Source: Vitellaria paradoxa
Taxonomy: Eukaryota > Streptophyta > Magnoliopsida > Ericales > Sapotaceae
Length of the DNA: 64,000 bases
Assembly (NCBI GenBank): GCA_019916065.1
Contig: CM034237.1
Location: 41,026,485 to 41,090,484, forward strand
Reading direction: 5' to 3'
Position numbers and translations under genes: made by a program. Shown one piece after another: positions 12,392-25,255 of the stretch (positions within the stretch are counted from its first letter, which is position 1; each line of letters opens with the position of its first letter). Under the pieces are notes generated by a model that had not been told where the DNA came from, ran no database searches, and saw only the letters and a list, made by a program, of their open reading frames with translations.

Positions 12392-15300
12392 GGGTGGATT
12401 TGAAAGATAAAAATTAGTAAAACTGTAATATGTCAATTATTTTTTAATTTTTTGAAGGATAAATTTAAAATTTTTTACAGAATCCATTGGAATATAATTG
12501 AATGGTCCATTCAAATAAATTTTTTTATTCTGTCTCACAGAGACAGAACTACCGTTTGACCAAAAGGGCCTTAGTTCCCCTTCCCATTGCAAAAAAAAAA
12601 AAAAAAAAAATCTATATATAGTATAAATATTTTTTAAAATGTACATTTTTAAAATAAAAAATGTACTTTGGGTCTCCATTTTTTAGTTGGGTCATTAATA
12701 AAAAATAAGATTTAGATTCTTGAGTTGAGCCATTAATAATATAACCTAATCAATTAAATAATTTTTAAAATAAGTCTTTAAAAATGTACATTGACAGAAG
12801 GCTGAAGTTAGGGTTCTCTCTCTCTCTTTGGGCATTGAAACCGAAGCTCTTACTCTGTAAATTTCTCTTTCATTGAAACTAAAACTCATGCTCAAAATTG
12901 ATGAGAAACTTGAATACATAATATATATATTTTTTTATTTGACGTTTCTCAATCAACTCATTTGGTTATCAACTCATTTGGTTTTAAGTCCCTTCTATTA
13001 AAAGATGTACCAATTTTTTGTTATTTATTTATTTATTTTTGTGCAAATGTGATGCTGGGTCACCAAATTTGAAGCTTTCGGTGTCATTCTGAATGGTGAA
13101 TTTTTATTATTGTTTTACCTATGAATAATTAAATATTTAATTACTGATTTATATTACTTGTTAAAAATTCAAATAAACTATTTAATTCTGATATGATATT
13201 TTTGAGATTAGGGGAGAAATATTAAAATTTATAAGAATTAACTTCCCTCTCACTAAATTCCTTGTTATGTTCCTACTGTGTTAGATTTTTTAATTGATGG
13301 AACCTCGTTCGAACGTGGTTGAATGACTTGTTTGACTGATTTTGATCAGAAAAATTGTTAGAAAATTAACAAAAGTTAGTAAAAATTAACAAAAGTTTGT
13401 CAAAGTTGCTAAAATTTTGTAAAATTTAGAGTTTTAAAATAAATGCACAAAAAACAAAAATGAGCAAAAATTAGCAAAAATTAAAAAAAAAACTATAACT
13501 TTTTATAAAACTAGGACTCCCAAACACTCCCTTATTATGGGGTTCCAAAGAGGTGTAGTGAAAAAATCTACTGTAGGGGCTGTAGTGAAAAATGAAGGGC
13601 TAAGATTTGTTTGTATTTAATTTAGCGATTCTAATTTAATTTAATTAAAATTATTTTCAAAATAAAAATAAAAATTTTAAAAATCTAAGTACAATCAATG
13701 TAAAATGTCAAAGGCCACATGTATTAAATTACAAATAAATTTCGGTCATTCATGTTTCCACTATCTCTTACTAAATTTTTCACAATAACCCGTTAGAATC
13801 CCTTATTATGAGGTCCTTTGGGCACTAAAAATATCACTAAAAAAATTAATTTTACCAATTTTTTCTAACACTTTTTACTAAAAACATTTTTAATATTCTA
13901 TAACTTTAATCAACTTTTTTTTATTTTCTCTAATTTTCTTCAATTTCTTTAATTTTTTCAATTTTTATAATTTTTTATCAAACTATCCACTAGAGTGATA
14001 CATGTCATTTTTTGGTGTAAAATTGTAATTTTTTATTTTTTTTAACACCAAACAGCCCCTATATCTAAAAGTGTATATATACTTGACCAATTAAAAAAAA
14101 AACTTAAATTTTTTTAATTCTTTAAAATTTCTTTTGATTTTCTCTAACTTCCTCAATTTTACCAAACAAAATTTTTTTAGACATTCAATCATGTTCATAG
14201 TTCTAAAAAATTTGTGTATGAGCGATTGAGTTATACTTTTTTTTTTTTTTTTTAACTTTAGCTTGTTCAAACTAGATTGCAGGTATCTCAATTAATATAT
14301 AAGATCCTAAAATTAACGATCGGATAAACCTTTCAATAAATTTGAAAAGACTCGAACTAATAATTTCTAATAAGCAAACACAAGGTCATTTGTGCAAACC
14401 CAAAGTCACTCATGCAAACCCAAGGTCACTCGATCAGGGGATTTAATTATCATTAAAAAGGTTAAATACATTATCTTTTACAACAAAATTTTTTAAAAAT
14501 TGTAAATTGTAACTAAATTTGAGTTTTTTTTTTTTTTTTTTGAATTTTTTTCTGAAGAAAAAGCCTTTTGGGTGCAAATTTCCTCGAAGAAGTAGCCAAC
14601 GTCCCAATCCCTTGGCTCTCAAGTCACAAATTCACAATGATCAAGGTTGTCCCTAAAGATTTAGGAATCGAAGACGAGATGGTAATATATGTCATTAAAT
14701 TATTTATGAAATTTTGTGCTAAAATTTAATGAATATTTCCTTTCAATGTAGATTAAAAGTTTACATAAGTGTAAGTCTGGGTCGGGTCTGAATTATATAT
14801 GTTGGATCCAAATTTTCGTATCCCAATATATTCAGTTGCTTGCTGTTTCCGTGGATGTTTACTACTCTACTCTGCCTACGCATCCTCCCTTCTTTTCCTG
14901 GCCCCTTTCCCTCTTCCTCTTCACTGCCATCTCTCCTCTCTCCCCCCCTTTCCGTCTTCCCGTTCTCTTTTCCTCTTCTATTCCACCTTTTCTCTCTCTG
15001 AGGTTCTGAACATTGACTGAAGTTGTGGTCGATAATCTACTTGTGGAATGACCAACATGTCCATCCCGTGCTGGGCAAGTGATGACTTAATGGCTGCTTT
15101 ACAAACTGATATGAACAAGAGGACTGGATTGCCATTTGACCTGAAGTACAAAGGGGAGTGTCACAATTACCTCAAAAAATAATTAAAAAAAAGAATATAT
15201 ATATATATATATAAATATATTAAAATAAAACAAAATACTAAAAAAAAAAGACTATGGAAAAATTATATATTCAGTTTTTCCTTTTTCACGCTGCCGAGTG

Positions 15301-15766
15301 TGGGAACAATTCCAATCTAATGAAAGCACATGAGATTGAATAACTAGGTAAACTAGTAAAAAGATTATTAAAGATTCCAACAAATGTGAGAAAATTAACT
15401 TAACGCTCTTGGAGCACATGCTCTATTGATATTGTGCCATGTAGGTATTTCTATAATAGAGTTTACTACACAATTTTAATGAATTAAAAGTATTTTTTTA
15501 AGAGCATTGAATAATCTCTCAAAATTTTAAAATTTTACTTACTCTAATTACTAATAAGGGGTCTACATTGGAGCTAGTAATGGGTCTAAAAGTTTGATGA
15601 TCCAATCTACTAATCTATCTTTTAAGAAGGATTTGACTAATATTTTAGATTTGATTCAAGTTTAAGTAAAATAAATTTGATTTAAATTTCAAGTTGAAAT
15701 TGAAATTTGAATAGTAACTTGAACTTGACCTAGCATGGCTAAGTCCCAAAATTTTTAACTAAATTT
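12392..15766. other. Intergenic DNA with MITE-like debris
   Basis: No recognised gene. Several segments begin or end with motifs like CTCCCAAACACTCCC and CACCAAACAGCCCC (13510-14060), suggesting overlapping decayed MITEs. Two short stretches look protein-like: about 14583-14680 on the plus strand, and a 44-codon open frame at 15048-15182. A CT-rich block lies at 14880-15000. The left flank of the copia insertion follows. Confidence 0.5.
15048..15182 (+). other. Unrecognised 44-codon open frame, possible gene fragment
   Basis: An open frame from ATG to TAA with balanced, non-repetitive composition (it includes DDLMAALQTDMNKRTGLPF), unlike the low-complexity frames around it. No promoter, splice sites or family match were recognised. 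It may be a captured exon fragment or chance. Confidence 0.2.
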
Positions 15767-15771
15767 ATTTA

Positions 15772-17353
15772 TGTTATCCCAAATAGCAACACTAGAGGGG
15801 GGTGAATAGGGTTGCTTAAAAATTTTGCAATAAAAATTTCAACCCTAAAACAAATATGTCAAGATGAATATGAAATGCACCAAAAAAATTATTTAATATT
15901 TGTGAATGAAGAGTGAGTGTTAGTGTTTATAATAAATGTAAAGAGAAGGGAAGAGAAACAAACACAATCGATTTATAGTGGTTCGGCTTCAATGTTGCCT
16001 ACGTCCACTCCACAAGACCTTCCTTGAGATTTCTCCACTATTCTTTGAAGAGCTTATTACACACTAGCTTCCTAAGGTGCTAGAAACCTTTCCCAAGTGA
16101 TTTTATCCCCAAATCACTCACACAAGTCTCTCAAAGAAAGTCTCTTGTTTTGGTTCTAACACTTGAACCAAAACAAACAAGAGCTCACCCAACTCTCACA
16201 AATTAAAAGAGTTTTAAATTTCCCTTTCTTACAACAACAATGATGAGTTTATAATTCAATCAAATAAAAAAGAAACTCTGACAAGTTGAATATGAAAGAT
16301 GAAGCACAAATGTGAGAAGAAATCACTCTATGTTTGCAAAGATATAGAATTTCTTGTATCTCTTTGTAAGCACTTCTTTCTTGCCTTGTTCATCCCCTTG
16401 AATCTGAGTTTGAGGCTCTATTTATAGATGAAAATCTCCAAATGACCATTACAAAGTGAAAAGACACTTTGCCCTTGAAAGAAATTGAATTTCCTTACTT
16501 CCAATGCTGTCTTTCAGATTCAGATTTTTTGAGATATATTTGTGACCGTTTTTTACCCTCAGAACGTTCAAATCTCACATTTCCTCAGAGTAAAGACTTT
16601 GTAGATATATAAGTCAGCTATGACATATCAAATTTTAAGCTCCATCCAACGGTTAGATAGTCAGATATGGCTTCTGAACCGAGACTAGCTTCTGATAGCT
16701 TTTTCTGACATTCTGAATCTGTTTTTCTAATTTAAGCTTCTGTTTTACCATGATACTTTTAGAATTAGAAGAAACTTAAACTACAGAAGTTGTAGCTTTT
16801 TGAGTCTTCTTTTCACACACCAAAAATCAGAATTTTTACAGCTGTATAGTATGAGTTATGTCTCAAAAACTAAGACTAGCTCCAGAATCCAGAATTAAAA
16901 TCTTTTCTGTAATGACTAATATGCCAACTGATGTTTTGACAGACACCTTAACTTTAGATCCACAAAAATCTTCCTTCGGTAAAGTTGTAGATATGGAAGT
17001 CTAGTTTACTATATTAAAATTTCACAAAAATTGAACCGTTGGATCTTAAGATATCATCTATATACTAACACGTGCCTGATTTCTCTATTTATTTGAGTTA
17101 ACCTCTGGTTCAAATATTCATCTTACTTTGATTTCTATTACTCTAAACTTTGAAATTCCTTTATTTCCTTCATCCAAATTATGTGAAAATATCTAAAAAT
17201 CAATATCAATCTCTTCCAACTCTATTATCTTGAATCTATCAAATGAATTGTAACATTTCATACAATGTCTATTTGAAAATTAATTGTGAAAATTCAATGT
17301 TTGTTATCATCAAAATCAATTATAAAACTAATTTTATAAACCTTGGGCCAACA
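15772..17353 (-). repeat. 3' LTR of the Sirevirus-type element
   Basis: On the plus strand it runs from TGTTATCCCAAATAG to CTTGGGCCAACA, giving TG...CA ends. It is colinear with 22491-24033. It lies beside the polypurine tracts, and so is the 3' LTR of the minus-strand element. Confidence 0.93.
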
Positions 17354-17610
17354 ATCTCCCCCTTTTTTATGATGACAAACCATTGATGATTTAAGATAAA
17401 ATTTTTAAAAGACATAAATAATGAAAAGATTTTCTATTCATAAAAGTTCAATCAATCATCAATATCTTGTCTTTCTCTCCCTTTGACATCATCAAAAATA
17501 ATATGAAGTGGGAAAAAATTGTTAAAATTAGTTATAATTCTCCCTCTAAATATATGCATCAATGTCAATGTAAAAAAGATATTAAAATATATTTAGCTCC
17601 CCCTAAATAT
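17354..17610 (-). promoter_or_regulatory. Multiple polypurine tracts before the 3' LTR
   Basis: On the minus strand, purine-rich tracts occur directly at the LTR edge (GGGGGAGAT, about 17354-17363) and again near 17475, 17540 and 17600 (AGGGGGAGC). One adjoins a TTTGTCATCAT motif. Repeated polypurine tracts between pol and the 3' LTR are a reported Sirevirus hallmark and would prime plus-strand synthesis. Confidence 0.6.
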
Positions 17611-17654
17611 ATGATAGTAAAATAAGCATCAATGAGCACATAAGGAAATCAATA

Positions 17655-19387
17655 TCATATTGGATTAGACATACCAAGTTCTCTACGAATATAACAAAAT
17701 CTATCCTCATTCAATGGCTTAGTAAAAATATCGGCTAGTTGATTTTCTGTTCTAATAAATTCAAGAATAATATCACCTTTTTTAACATGATCTCTAAGAA
17801 AATGGTGTCTAATTTCAATGTGTTTGGTTCTAGAATGTTGAATGAGATTCTTTGATAAATTAATAGCACTAGTATTATCACAATTAATTGGAATATGATC
17901 AAAGTAAAGTCCAAAATCTTCTAATTGTTGTTTCATCCATAAAATTTGTACACAACAACTTCCAGCTGCGATATACTCGGCTTCCGTAGTAGACAATGCT
18001 ACGAAATTTTGCTTCTTGCTAAACCATGACATAAGTGAATGACCTAGAAATTAACAAGTTCCACTAGTACTTTTTCTATCAACCTTGCATCCTGCAAAGT
18101 CCGCATCGGAGTAACCAATAAGGTCAAAAGCAATATCCCTAGGATAAAATAATCCTAAATTAGGCATTCCTAATAAATATCTAAGAATACGTTTAACGGT
18201 AATAACATGAGATTCCTTAGGGCATGATTGAAATCTAGTGCACATACATACACTAAACATAATATCGGGTCTACTTGCCGTTAAGTATAAGAGTGAGCCA
18301 ATCATACCTCTATAAAGTTTTTCATCAACTTTCTTACCATTTTCATCCATGTCAAGTTTGGTTGAAGGACTCATAGGGGTCCCAATAGGCTTTGCATTTT
18401 CCATTCCAAACCTCTTGAGTAGATCTTTTGTGTACTTGGCTTGGTTTATGAAGATGCCTTCCTTAGTTTGCTTAATTTGAAGTCCAAGAAAATAATTTAC
18501 CTCTCCCATCATACTCATTTCAAATTCACCTTGCATGCTCTTAGCAAATTCTTGACAAAGAGAGTCATTAATAGCACCAAATATAATATCATCTACATAT
18601 ATTTGAATAATAAGCATATTATAATTTTGGTTTTAATAAAAAGAGTAGTGTCAATTTGTCCTCTAGTAAAACCATTTTCAATCAAAAATTTACTTAATCT
18701 TTCATACCAAGATCTTGGAGCTTATTTTAAACCATATAAAGTCTTTTTGAGTTTATAAACATGATTTGGGAATTCATAATTTTCAAAACCAGGAGGTTGT
18801 TCAACATAAACTTCTTCCGAAATGTATCCATTTAGAAAAGCACTTTTAACATCCATTTGATAAAGTTTGAAATTTCTAAAATATGCAATTGCAAGTAACA
18901 TTCTAATTGCTTCTAATCTAGCTACTAGAGCAAAAGTTTCATCAAAATCAATTCCTTCTTCTTGATTAAAACCTTGGGCAACCAATCGAGCTTTATTTCT
19001 AATAACTATCCCGGATTCATCTATTTTATTTCTAAAAACCCATTTTGTTCCAATCACGGGATGATCATTAGGTCTTGGGACTAAATCCCAAACTTGATTT
19101 CTTTCAAATTGATTAAGCTTTTCTTGCATAGCTAAAATCCAAGTTTCATCACTTTTGGCTTCTTGAAAACATCTAGGCTCAATTTGAGAAAGAAAAGCTA
19201 GATTATTACAAATATTTCTAAGAGACGAACGAGTGGTTATACCTTTGGATGGATCACCAATGATTAAATCCTTAGGGTGATTGTGAACATATCTCCATTC
19301 TTTTGGTAAGTCTTCTTTATTGTTCTTGAACTCATCAAGCTTTGGAGCATTTTCAATGGCTAATGGTTCATCTTTATCTTCATTCAT
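17655..19387 (-). pseudogene. Copia reverse transcriptase and RNase H, broken
   Basis: This is the C-terminal part of the copia polyprotein. The RT domain includes GTKWVFRNK, LYQMDVKSAFLNG and an intact YVDD catalytic box. The RNase H part has GYSDADFAG, STTEAEYIA and a HIEIRHHFLRD segment. Reading is interrupted by TAA stops at 18722-18724 and 18051-18053, each at a conserved glutamine position, and by a 1-nt frame change near 18620. A tandem AATG repeat at about 19385 shifts frame relative to integrase. The product would have copied element RNA into DNA in virus-like particles; it cannot be made intact. Confidence 0.9.
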
Positions 19388-20768
19388 TGACTTTACTTTT
19401 TCCCTCTTGAATAGTGATGCTTTTCATTCTTTGTTCTAATCCTATGTCATCATCATTTTCAATATTCTTGGAAGAAAATGTGTTAGATTCATCAAATGCA
19501 ACATGAATAGATTCTTCTACAACTAAAGTTCTTTTATTATATACTCTATAAGCTTTATTAGAAGTAGAATATCCAAGAAATATTGCTTCATCCGATTTAG
19601 CATCAAATTTTTCCAAATTATCTTTATTATTATTTAAAACAAAACATTTACAACCAAATGCATGAAAGTAGCTAATATTAGGCTTTCTACCTTTCCATAG
19701 CTCATATGGAGTTTTTTTTATAATAGGTCTAATCATTATTCGGTTTACAATATAACAAGCGGTGTTAACCGCCTCGGCCCAAAAGCACTTTGGTAGATTA
19801 TTTTCACAAAGCATAGTTCTAGCTATTTCTTCAAGAGTCATATTCTTCCTCTCAACTACACCATTTTGTTGAGGACTTCTAGGAGCCGAGAAATTATGAT
19901 CTATACCATGTTCATAACAATATTTTTCAAAAGAAGAATTTTCAAGTTCTCTACCATGGTCACTTCTAATTGAAGAAATAAAAAATTCCTTTTCATTTTA
20001 AAGTTTCCGAAAAAGTTTTGTAAAAACATAGAAAGCTTCATTCTTATGAGCTAGGAATGACACCCATGTAAATTTAGAGTAATCATCAACAACCACAAGT
20101 GCATATGATTTTCCACTAAGACTTAAAGTCCTAGTAGGGCCAAATAGATCCATGTGTAGTAATTGCAATGACCTAGAAGTTGAAACTATATTTTTACATT
20201 TGAAAGATGTTTTAACTTGTTTTCCAAATTGACATGCATCACGTAATTTGTCTTTTTCAAATTTAATATTGGGTAAACCAACAACTAAGTCATTTTTGGA
20301 AAGTTTTGAAATTAAATCCATGCTAGCATGTCCAAGTCTTCTATGCCATAACCAACTATTATCACTCATTACCGAAAAATATTTGACATCATTTAAGGAT
20401 AGATCATTTAAATGAACAACATAAACATTTTCATGTCTATGCCCTACAAATAATGTCTTATGGTCATTAATGTTCTCTATGATGCAATGGGAATGATCAA
20501 ATATAACACGATTATCTTTATCACATAATTGACTAATACTAAGCAAATTATGTTTTAAACCTTCAACTAATAATACATTTTCAATGGTAGGGAATGGAGG
20601 TTTACCAATGTTACTTATACCAATAATTCTTCCTTTGCTATTGTCTCCAAAAGTGACAAATCCTCCATTTTTAGAAGATAAAAAAGTGAATATGGTTGCA
20701 TCACCCGTCATATGCCTTGAGCAAGCACTATCAAGGAACCATCTTTCACTCTTTGATTTAGATTTCAA
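19380..20768 (-). pseudogene. Copia protease and integrase, broken
   Basis: The protease motif region is followed by the GAG pre-integrase zinc-binding region (WHRRLGH) and the integrase core. The three acidic positions of the core are visible: MDLFGP, RSDHGRE and PQQNGVVERK. A C-terminal part with GCKCFV follows. Damage: the protease DSG motif reads DSA, the zinc-binding CxxC has lost its first cysteine (RDAC), and a TAA stop lies at 19998-20000. After that stop the same frame continues into the 19380-19841 segment. Confidence 0.88.
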
Positions 20769-20787
20769 GAAAACCTACAAGAGAAAA

Positions 20788-22434
20788 TCAACCATTGACT
20801 TTTGGTACCCAAATTTTCGTGGGTCCTTGAAGGTTAGACATATCATCATTTAAATTCATTTTCGTCTTTGGAACCCACATCATTTTGGGCCTACTATAAG
20901 TCTTTCTCCTATAAGGGCATGAATGAATAATATGTCCTATATTATTGCAATAATGACAAGTAGAATGATTACTAGAAGATGTTTTCCAAAACAAATCCTT
21001 ATAAAATTTTTGCTTTTTAGATGGATTGAAACCAATTCCACTTTTATTAAAAACACATCTTTGTCTACCAAGAATCATATCCAAGTTTTCATTTCCTTTA
21101 AGAAACTTTACAAGAGATTTTGTTAAATCCTCTACTTGATTTTTTAAGGTTTCATTTTCGTTTTGGAGCTCATTTGGAATCAAGGTTTTAGTTTCAAGCT
21201 CCTTTTTTAAAAGTTCATTTTCTTTCTTTAAAGCATCATTTTCTTGAGAACGAGAAGAGACCAACTTTTTTAGAAAAATATTCTTTGAAGCAATTTTCTT
21301 AAGTTCATGATGTAAATCTTCAAAAGCATTTAAAAGTTCATCATAAGTAAATTGATTAGAAGATTCACATACCTTATTCTCTTCTTCTTGAGCCACAAAA
21401 CAAATGTTTGCAATTTTTTCTCCATTTGACTCATTATCGGAGGAACTATCATTGCTATCTCCCCATGTTGCCACCATTGCATTCTTTTTGTCCTTTTTAT
21501 AACTCTTTTTGAGTTGAGGACATTCAGGCTTGATATGGCCGGGGTTTTTGCATTCATAGCAAATGAAAATATCTTTCTTACTTGAATCTCCTTTGACTGT
21601 CTCCTTCTTGTGAAATTTTCTTCCACCTTACTTCTTTTTGTTAATGTATTTCTTGAATTTTCTAGTGATCATAGCAATGTCTTCATCATCTTCATCACTT
21701 GATTCATCCACCTTTTTATCATTAAATGTGGACTTGAAAGCAATTCATTTCTTCTTTTTGGAATCTTCTTCCTCATTAGCTTTTAAAGTAATCTCATGGG
21801 TTATGAGGGAACCTAAGAGTTCATCTAAGCTCAATTTCGTTAGATCTTTTGCTTCTTGGATGGCCGTCACCTTTGGCCCCCATCTCTTTGGCAAAGACCT
21901 AAGAATTTTTCTCACCATTTCAACGTTAGTATAGATTTTACCAAGAGATTTCAAACTATTTATAATATCGGTAAATCTAGTAAACATTTCCGAAATAGAC
22001 TCATCCGGTTTCATTTTAAACAATTCATAATGATGAATAAGCATACTAATTTTAGACTCTTTAACTTGATTAGTACCTTCATGAGTGACTTCTAATTTAT
22101 CCCAAATTTCTTTAGCGGTTTCACATGTAGAAATTCTATTAAACTCATTAGGGTCAAGTGCACAATATAACATGTTCATAGCTTTGGCATTTAATTGGAC
22201 TTTAGCTTCATCGGCTTCGGTCCATTCACTTTCATCCTTGGGAACGATCCTATTATCTACGATTTTAGAAGGAACATAAGGTCCATTAGATATGACTTTC
22301 CATGACCTATAATCAATGGCTTGAACATAGATTCTCATTCTAGCCTTCCAGTAATTATAGTTTGTTCCATTGAACAAAGGAGGTCGGTGGGTCGATTGGC
22401 CTTCAAAAGTGGAGGCGCCAAAAGATATTGCCAT
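20788..22434 (-). pseudogene. Copia gag nucleocapsid, broken
   Basis: It starts MAISFGASTFEGQ with a UBN2/gag-polypeptide domain (NYNYWKARM) in the first 200 residues. A CCHC knuckle CYECKNPGHIKPEC, an acidic and then heptad-rich coiled-coil region, and a second knuckle CHYCNNIGHIIHSC follow. All segments are in one frame, broken by stops near 21742-21744 and 21627-21629. Gag would package element RNA. A gag with coiled coil and two knuckles fits the Sirevirus assignment. Confidence 0.88.
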
Positions 22435-22475
22435 GATCTTAACTCTTAGACGGTTAAGTCAAAAATAAGAGCCCT

Positions 22476-22488
22476 TACTCTGATACCA
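22476..22488 (-). promoter_or_regulatory. Primer-binding site (initiator tRNA-Met type)
   Basis: The minus strand reads TGGTATCAGAGT just inside the 5' LTR. It is complementary to the 3' end of plant initiator methionine tRNA, the usual copia primer. Two bases separate it from the LTR edge. Confidence 0.85.
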
Positions 22489-22490
22489 AT

Positions 22491-24033
22491 TGTTATCCCA
22501 AATAACAACACTAGAGGGGGGTGAATAGGGTTGCTTAAAAATTTTGCAATAAAAATTTCAACCCTAAAACAAATATGTCAAGATGAATATGAAATGCACC
22601 AAAAAATTTATTTAATATTTGTGAATGAAGAGTGAGTGCTAGTGTTTGCAATAAATGTAAAGAGAAGGGAAGAGAAGCAAACACAATCGATTTATAGTGG
22701 TTCGGCTTCAATGTTGCCTACGTCCACTCCACAAGACCTTCCTTGAGATTTCTCCACTATTCTTTGAAGAGCTTATTACACACTAACTTCCCAAGGTGCT
22801 AGAAACCTTTCTCAATTGATTTTATCCCCAAATCACTCACACAAGTCTCTCAAAGAAAGTCTCTTGTTTTGGTTCTAATACTTGAACCAAAACCAACAAG
22901 AGCTCACCCAACTCTCACAAATTAAAAGGGTTTTAAATTTCCCTTTCTTACAATAACAATGATGAGTTTATAACTCAATCAAATAAAAAAATAAACTCTC
23001 ACAAGTTGAATATGAAAGATGAAGCACAAATGTGAGAAGAAATCACTCTATGTTTGTAAAGATGTGGAATTTCTTGTATCTCTTTGTAAGCACTTCTTTC
23101 TTGCCTTGTTCATCCCCTTGAATCTGAGTTTGAGGCTCTATTTATAGATGAAAATCTATAAATGGCCGTTACAAAGTGAAAAGACACTTTTGCCCTTGAA
23201 AGAAATTGAATTTCCTTACTTCCAATGCTATCTTTCAGATTCAGATTTTTTGAGATATATTTGTAACCATTTTTCACCCTCGGAACGTTCAAATCTGATA
23301 TTTCCTCAGAGTAAAGACTCTGTAGATATATAAGTCAGCTATGACATGTCAAATTTTGAGCTTCATCCAACGGTTAAATAGTCAGATATGGCTTCTGAAC
23401 CGAGACCAGCTTCTGATAGCTTTTTCTGACATTCTGAATCTGTGTTTCCAGTTTAAGCTTCTGTTTCACCATGATACTTTTAGAATTTAAAGAAACTTAA
23501 ACTACAAAAGTTGTAGCTTTTTGAGTCTTCTTTTCACACACCAAAAATCAGAATTTTTAAAACTGTATAGTATGAGTTATGTCTCAAAAACTAAGACTAG
23601 CTCCAGAATCCAGAATTAAAATCTTTTCTGTAATGACTAATATTCCAACTCATGTTTTGACACCTTAACTTTGGATCCACAAAAAGCTTCCTTCGGTAAA
23701 GTTGTAGATATGGAAGTCTAGTTTACTATATTAAATTTTCATGAAAATTGAACCGTTGGATCTTAAGATATCATCTATATACTAACACGTGTCTGATTTC
23801 TCTATTTATCCGAGTTAACATCTAGTTCAAATATTCATCTTACTTTGATTTCTATTACTCCAAACTTTGAAATTCCTTTATTCCTTCATCCAAATTATGT
23901 AAAAATATTTAAAAAATAATATCAATCTTTTCCAACTTCATACAATGTCTATTTGAAAATTAATTGTGAAAATTCAATGTTTGTTATCATCAAAATCAAT
24001 TATAAAATTAATTTTATAAACTTTGGGCCAAAA
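22491..24033 (-). repeat. 5' LTR of the Sirevirus-type element
   Basis: Colinear with 15772-17353, beginning TGTTATCCCAAATAA on the plus strand. It ends CTTTGGGCCAAAA, where the expected terminal CA has mutated to AA; the ATTTA duplication fixes the boundary. Several small deletions make it 39 bp shorter than its partner. Confidence 0.92.
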
Positions 24034-24038
24034 ATTTA

Positions 24039-25252
24039 ATATATATTTATGTGTCACGCCGAGCTTAGCAAAATTTTCAGGTTTGAATAGCTGACTCGGG
24101 TCGAATCCAAACCCGACAAAAACATGCTATACTCCTCCAAAAATGGTGTCCGAATTCAAATTTGGTTGCCCCTAGTTTTGCACCATATGATTTCACATCC
24201 TACGCTGTCATTTTCATTTTTTTATTCTTTTGCTTTATTGCTTTAACATCAATGGTCAACTTCAAGCTTTGGTGCTGAAATATCATTCTTGCTTGGAAAA
24301 AAAAAAAAAAAAGGAACCGGGTCCTCATCATGTGATGTATTGATTATAGTGCACGTTCACCCACACTTTCGCCAAAATTTCACCTAACATTACGTCAATT
24401 GAACTATATTTAATTATTTGTACTTAAAAAGGTCGTTTTCATGTTATGATAAAGAACCTATCCCCTTTATTGGCATGCTTATCGCGAAAGTCTTGCTAAT
24501 AAGTGTTGTATGAGTATTGGTTAAGATCTAGAGGTTCTGTCTAGGAATCTTTACTTTTTAACTACTTAATATATTTTTTTATTTTTATTAAATAATGAAA
24601 ATTATTCTCTAATCTTTTTAATTGTCAAAAATTATAAACGATAAATATATCCAATAAACAAAAAAAAAATAAAAATAAAAAATTAGCGTCAAGAAACTTA
24701 TTATTTTTACTTTCCAGGCATTCTAACTTTTCTTTCTAAAAAAAATCTTGTAACAAAATTACATGTTTAAAATACTCACTTTTTTTAATTTTTTAAAAAA
24801 CATCTTAAACATTAATGTACTAAAAAAAATTACCCCACACGTATTCGTCACACTACTCAACTCTTCCTCCTAGGACAAGTACTTGAAAACAAGAAAAATT
24901 GTCAAGAAAAGATATTGGAGTTCATGACTTACATCTGTTTGACAACCTAATTAGATCGAAATTCTTAGTGTTTAAAAAGTTAGAATAGATCGTTAGAAGT
25001 GAGCATACTTCTATTGTTCATTCTCTTTAAGTACGCATTTATAGGCGTGAGAAACATCAGACGATGAAAACTCTAATTTAATTGTAATACTGTGATAACC
25101 TAGTTGTCTCCCTTTTTCATAACACTTGAGTGGTGACTTAGAATGTATTTAATACTCATTGCAGGTGAGACGTGACAACTTGGTAAATGATGCATTTGTC
25201 ATCATGTTTTCCCTTTAATGATATTACATTGTTCTAATTACATTCTAATTAC
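24039..25252. other. Intergenic DNA, right flank of the copia element
   Basis: No gene seen. The piece beginning TGTCACGCCGAGC at 24052, together with the sequence left of the copia element (about 15570-15771), may be an older repeat split by the insertion. The rest is AT-rich with poly-A runs. Confidence 0.5.
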
Positions 25253-25255
25253 TTA

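Larger units (their letters stand above)
15772..24033 (-). mobile_element. Full-length Sirevirus-type Ty1/copia retrotransposon, inactivated
   Basis: An 8.26-kb element in minus orientation, flanked by the 5-bp duplication ATTTA (15767-15771 and 24034-24038). It has two LTRs of 1.58 and 1.54 kb, a tRNA-Met-type primer-binding site, a gag with coiled coil and two CCHC knuckles, then protease, integrase, RT and RNase H in copia order. Several polypurine tracts precede the 3' LTR. Long LTRs, this gag layout and multiple polypurine tracts point to the Sirevirus lineage. Stops and frameshifts in gag and pol rule out autonomous activity. Over the first 215 aligned bases the LTRs differ by about 3% by eye, so the insertion is fairly old. 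Confidence 0.93.

Noticed and set aside
24052..24180. TGTCACGCCGAGC as the start of another LTR
   Set aside because: No matching end or duplication was found, and the copia insertion interrupts the flank, so the structure cannot be supported.
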